From JADLEX01 sp964586775 (GTDB lineage Bacteria; Lernaellota; Lernaellaia; JACKCT01), in assembly GCA_964586775.1 (NCBI GenBank), contig CAZPJD010000205.1, positions 1-8,330 on the forward strand: 8,330 nt of DNA, written 5' to 3'. Below the pieces are notes generated by a model. It saw only the letters and a list, made by a program, of their open reading frames with translations. It had not been told where the DNA came from and ran no database searches. Positions within the stretch are counted from its first letter, which is position 1. Every line of letters starts with the position of its first letter. A program made the position numbers and the translations under genes. Shown here piece by piece: positions 1 to 8,330 of the stretch.

Positions 1-153
1 GCCGATGATCTCGAAGGCCTGGTAGAGAATCGCCTCGGCGTTGCTCTTTTTTCCGTCCGACATCAGGCCGTTGATAAACTTCGAGACGACCCGGTCGTGG
101 AATTTCGGATCCGGAAGGATTTCGCGTTTTGCGACGGCTCGTTTGCGGGGCAT
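1..153 (-). CDS. rpsG: 30S ribosomal protein S7, N-terminal part (runs off left edge)
   Basis: The first 51 codons of S7, the primary 16S rRNA-binding protein that nucleates assembly of the 30S head and lines the E site. The visible protein begins MPRKRAVAKREILPDPKF and continues through DGKKSNAEAILYQAFEIIG, matching the conserved S7 start (MPRR...ILPDPKF...LM.DGKKS.AE.I.Y.A). The family is usually about 156 residues, so roughly two thirds lies beyond position 1; the reading frame is open to the edge. The ATG at 153-151 is supported by the conserved MPR start and by a Shine-Dalgarno AAGGGAG at 168-162, 8 nt upstream. It follows rpsL by 15 nt and is almost certainly cotranscribed with it; fusA and tuf would be expected next, though they are not visible. 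In E. coli S7 represses its own operon by binding the rpsL-rpsG gap; the gap here looks too short for that structure. Confidence 0.97.
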   Translation of the reverse strand, partial: MPRKRAVAKREILPDPKFHDRVVSKFINGLMSDGKKSNAEAILYQAFEIIG

Positions 154-161
154 GGCGTCGG

Positions 162-168
162 CTCCCTT
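162..168 (-). promoter_or_regulatory. Ribosome binding site of rpsG
   Basis: Reading the minus strand, AAGGGAG directly follows the rpsL TAA stop (171-169) and lies 8 nt before the rpsG ATG. Ribosomes ending rpsL would sit over this site, so translational coupling of rpsL and rpsG is likely (inference). Confidence 0.8.
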
Positions 169-552
169 TTACTTCTGGCCCGGCTTGGGACGTTTCGCAC
201 CGTACTTGCTGCGTCCCCGCCGTCGCGCATTCACGCCGACCGCGTCGAGCGTGCCGCGAATGATGTGATACCGAACGCCGGGCAGGTCCTTCACGCGGCC
301 GCCGCGGATGAGCACCACCGAGTGTTCCTGAAGGTTGTGGCCTTCACCCGGGATGTAGCTCGTCACTTCGATTCCATTCGAAAGACGGATACGCGCCACC
401 TTACGGAGCGCGGAGTTGGGCTTTTTGGGCGTCGTCGTGTACACGCGTGTGCACACTCCCCGCTTCTGGGGGCAGGACTGGAGGGCCGGAGCGGCCTTCT
501 TGTCCTCGACTTTTTGTCTGGCGCTGCGCACCAGTTGATTGATCGTCGGCAT
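169..552 (-). CDS. rpsL: 30S ribosomal protein S12
   Basis: Complete 127-residue S12 (E. coli: 124), the protein at the 30S decoding centre that contacts helices 18, 27 and 44 of 16S rRNA and helps control codon-anticodon fidelity. Visible hallmarks are CPQKRGVCTRVYTTTPKKPNS at 27-47, the loop IPGEGHNLQEHSVVLIRGGR at 67-86 and KDLPGVRYH from 88. Lys43/Lys44 and Lys88 (counting Met as 1), where substitutions commonly give streptomycin resistance, are the ordinary residues, so ribosomal streptomycin sensitivity is predicted. Asp89, the position beta-methylthiolated by RimO in many bacteria, is present. The tail (residues about 108-127) is Arg/Lys-rich, ending in GQK, slightly longer than in E. 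coli. The ATG start is set by the conserved MPTINQL and by an AGGG motif at 564-561, 8 nt upstream. It is the first gene of the str operon here, with its own promoter in the rpoC-rpsL gap. Identity is certain. Confidence 0.99.
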   Translation of the reverse strand: MPTINQLVRSARQKVEDKKAAPALQSCPQKRGVCTRVYTTTPKKPNSALRKVARIRLSNGIEVTSYIPGEGHNLQEHSVVLIRGGRVKDLPGVRYHIIRGTLDAVGVNARRRGRSKYGAKRPKPGQK

Positions 553-611
553 CCGATGGGCCCTATCTCATTGATTTTGCTTGATTCCCGGCCTCCCCCG
601 GCCGCGAAAGC
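553..611 (-). promoter_or_regulatory. 5' leader of the rpsL mRNA with weak Shine-Dalgarno
   Basis: If transcription starts near 611 (6 nt after the -10 box), the rpsL leader is about 59 nt. It contains a small hairpin, CGGCC at 604-600 pairing with GGCCG at 593-589 around a G-rich loop, then an A-rich unstructured stretch, then ATAGGG (566-561) ending 8 nt before the rpsL ATG. I see no riboswitch or recognisable ribosomal-protein binding structure. The start site is inferred from promoter geometry only. Confidence 0.5.
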
Positions 612-617
612 CGGCGG

Positions 618-646
618 AATCTAGCAAAAGCGTATTCCGGTGTCAA
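618..646 (-). promoter_or_regulatory. Sigma70-type promoter of the str operon (rpsL-rpsG)
   Basis: Reading the minus strand, a perfect consensus -35 box TTGACA (646-641) is followed by a spacer of exactly 17 nt (640-624) and a -10 box TAGATT (623-618, four of six consensus positions). The spacer ends in TGC, giving an extended -10 (TGn) element. The discriminator after the -10 box is CCGCCG (617-612), very GC-rich, a feature of E. coli promoters for rRNA and ribosomal proteins that are inhibited by ppGpp and DksA. The predicted start is a G near 611. It points straight at rpsL. The -35 box lies inside an inverted repeat (634-664), so access to it may be controlled. Confidence 0.85.
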
Positions 647-664
647 GGCGGTTGTCACCGGAAT
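634..664. repeat. 31-bp near-perfect dyad overlapping the rpsL -35 box
   Basis: Two 13-nt arms, 634-646 and 652-664, are reverse complements at 12 of 13 positions (single mismatch at 643/655), separated by the 5-nt spacer 647-651. On the minus strand the first arm is ATTCCGGTGACAA. The centre, about 649, falls near -38 relative to the predicted rpsL start. The second arm on the minus strand contains the entire -35 hexamer. In DNA this looks like an operator for a dimeric regulator. In RNA reading through from rpoC it would fold into a strong hairpin, with UUUU following 4 nt later (629-626), so a terminator role is also possible. The sequence alone does not decide between these. Confidence 0.75.
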
Positions 665-679
665 TCCAGATTTATCGAA

Positions 680-698
680 CGGGCGCGCCACGCGCCCG
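680..698 (-). terminator. Hairpin immediately after the rpoC stop; possible weak terminator
   Basis: A perfect 8-bp all-G/C stem, CGGGCGCG at 698-691 pairing with CGCGCCCG at 687-680 around a 3-nt TGG loop, begins 1 nt after the rpoC TAA stop. It is followed by TTCGATAAAT rather than a clear U-run, so intrinsic termination would be weak. It may instead act as a 3'-end stabiliser or processing barrier for the rpoBC mRNA. The structure is certain; the role is inferred. Confidence 0.45.
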
Positions 699-699
699 A

Positions 700-4977
<4,278 letters not shown>

Positions 4978-4984
4978 CGCGTGT

Positions 4985-5007
4985 CTCCTTCCGGTCGCGT
5001 GCGACCG
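4985..5007 (-). promoter_or_regulatory. rpoC ribosome binding site with adjoining hairpin
   Basis: AAGGAG (4990-4985) lies 7 nt before the rpoC GTG and is a near-perfect Shine-Dalgarno, which settles the non-ATG start. One nucleotide upstream of it is a perfect 7-nt inverted repeat: CGGTCGC (5007-5001) and GCGACCG (4998-4992), separated by 2 nt. In RNA this would form a 6-bp stem with a 4-nt loop CACG ending right beside the ribosome site, leaving the Shine-Dalgarno itself unpaired. It could present the site or stop upstream sequence from masking it (inference). Confidence 0.7.
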
Positions 5008-5024
5008 TTATCGATTCCGTCGTC

Positions 5025-5048
5025 GCAAACCCGCCCGCGCGGGTTCGC
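5025..5048 (-). other. Stem-loop in the rpoB-rpoC intergenic region
   Basis: A 10-bp stem forms from GCGAACCCGC (5048-5039) and GCGGGTTTGC (5034-5025), including one G-U pair, with a 4-nt GCGG loop. It is not followed by a U-run (GACGACGG follows), so it is not an intrinsic terminator. A smaller CCGC-GAAA-GCGG hairpin with a GNRA-type tetraloop lies just upstream (5066-5055). Possible roles are mRNA processing or stability between rpoB and rpoC. The rest of the 139-nt gap shows no promoter that I can support and no small gene. Confidence 0.6.
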
Positions 5049-5116
5049 CCAGGTCCGCTTTCGCGGCGAATCGTCCGGGCGCGGCGAAGGCGCGAAGCCT
5101 GGCCGCGCGGCGATTC

Positions 5117-8330
<3,214 letters not shown>

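Noticed and set aside
563..571. A tiny ATG-AGA-TAG open frame overlapping the rpsL ribosome site on the minus strand
   Set aside because: Only two codons, with no Shine-Dalgarno of its own at a workable distance; most likely chance.
97..624. A 175-codon plus-strand frame opposite rpsL and the start of rpsG
   Set aside because: Antisense shadow of two certain ribosomal protein genes; no recognisable domain.
652..680. A divergent plus-strand promoter using TTGTCA (652-657) in the mirrored arm of the dyad
   Set aside because: No -10-like sequence lies at 16-18 nt; the only AT-rich hexamer (TTTATC at 671) is 13 nt away, and no gene lies downstream on that strand.

Overview
This is an ordinary housekeeping window of high-GC bacterial DNA. 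All four genes lie on the minus strand and read right to left as rpoB (3' three quarters) > rpoC (complete) > rpsL (complete) > rpsG (first 51 codons). Together they are the junction between the RNA polymerase operon (usually rplKAJL-rpoBC) and the str operon (rpsL-rpsG, usually followed by fusA and tuf). I find no mobile element, CRISPR array, tRNA, rRNA or unfamiliar gene, and no undescribed multi-gene system.

Organism: a Gram-negative bacterium, probably of the former Deltaproteobacteria (Myxococcota, Desulfobacterota or a related lineage). This is inferred from the large insertion in the RpoC trigger loop, a proteobacterial-type RpoB, S12 wording such as 'IPGEGHNLQEH' and 'ARSKYGAKRPK'-like ends, rpoBC sitting directly next to rpsL-rpsG, and strong avoidance of A/T-ending codons. 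It needs a database search to confirm.

Layout: positions 8330-5117 hold rpoB without about its first 358 residues (E. coli numbering), with an intact rifampicin pocket and an extra Ala-rich then acidic C-terminal tail of about 62 residues. Positions 5116-4978 are a 139-nt gap with two clear hairpins and a strong Shine-Dalgarno site. Positions 4977-700 hold rpoC, with a GTG start, both zinc sites, the catalytic NADFDGDQM motif and a very acidic 36-residue tail. Positions 699-553 are a dense 147-nt regulatory gap: a hairpin right after the rpoC stop, a 31-bp near-perfect dyad, and a near-consensus sigma70 promoter whose -35 box lies inside the dyad. Positions 552-169 hold rpsL, and 153-1 the start of rpsG, only 15 nt after the rpsL stop.

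How it works together: rpoB and rpoC encode the two large subunits that form the polymerase active centre, and they are probably cotranscribed from a promoter off the right edge. rpsL and rpsG encode small-subunit ribosomal proteins and have their own strong promoter with a GC-rich discriminator, so the str genes can be controlled separately from rpoBC despite being adjacent. The points most worth a second look are the dyad over the rpsL -35 box, the acidic tails on both beta and beta', and the hairpin abutting the rpoC ribosome binding site.
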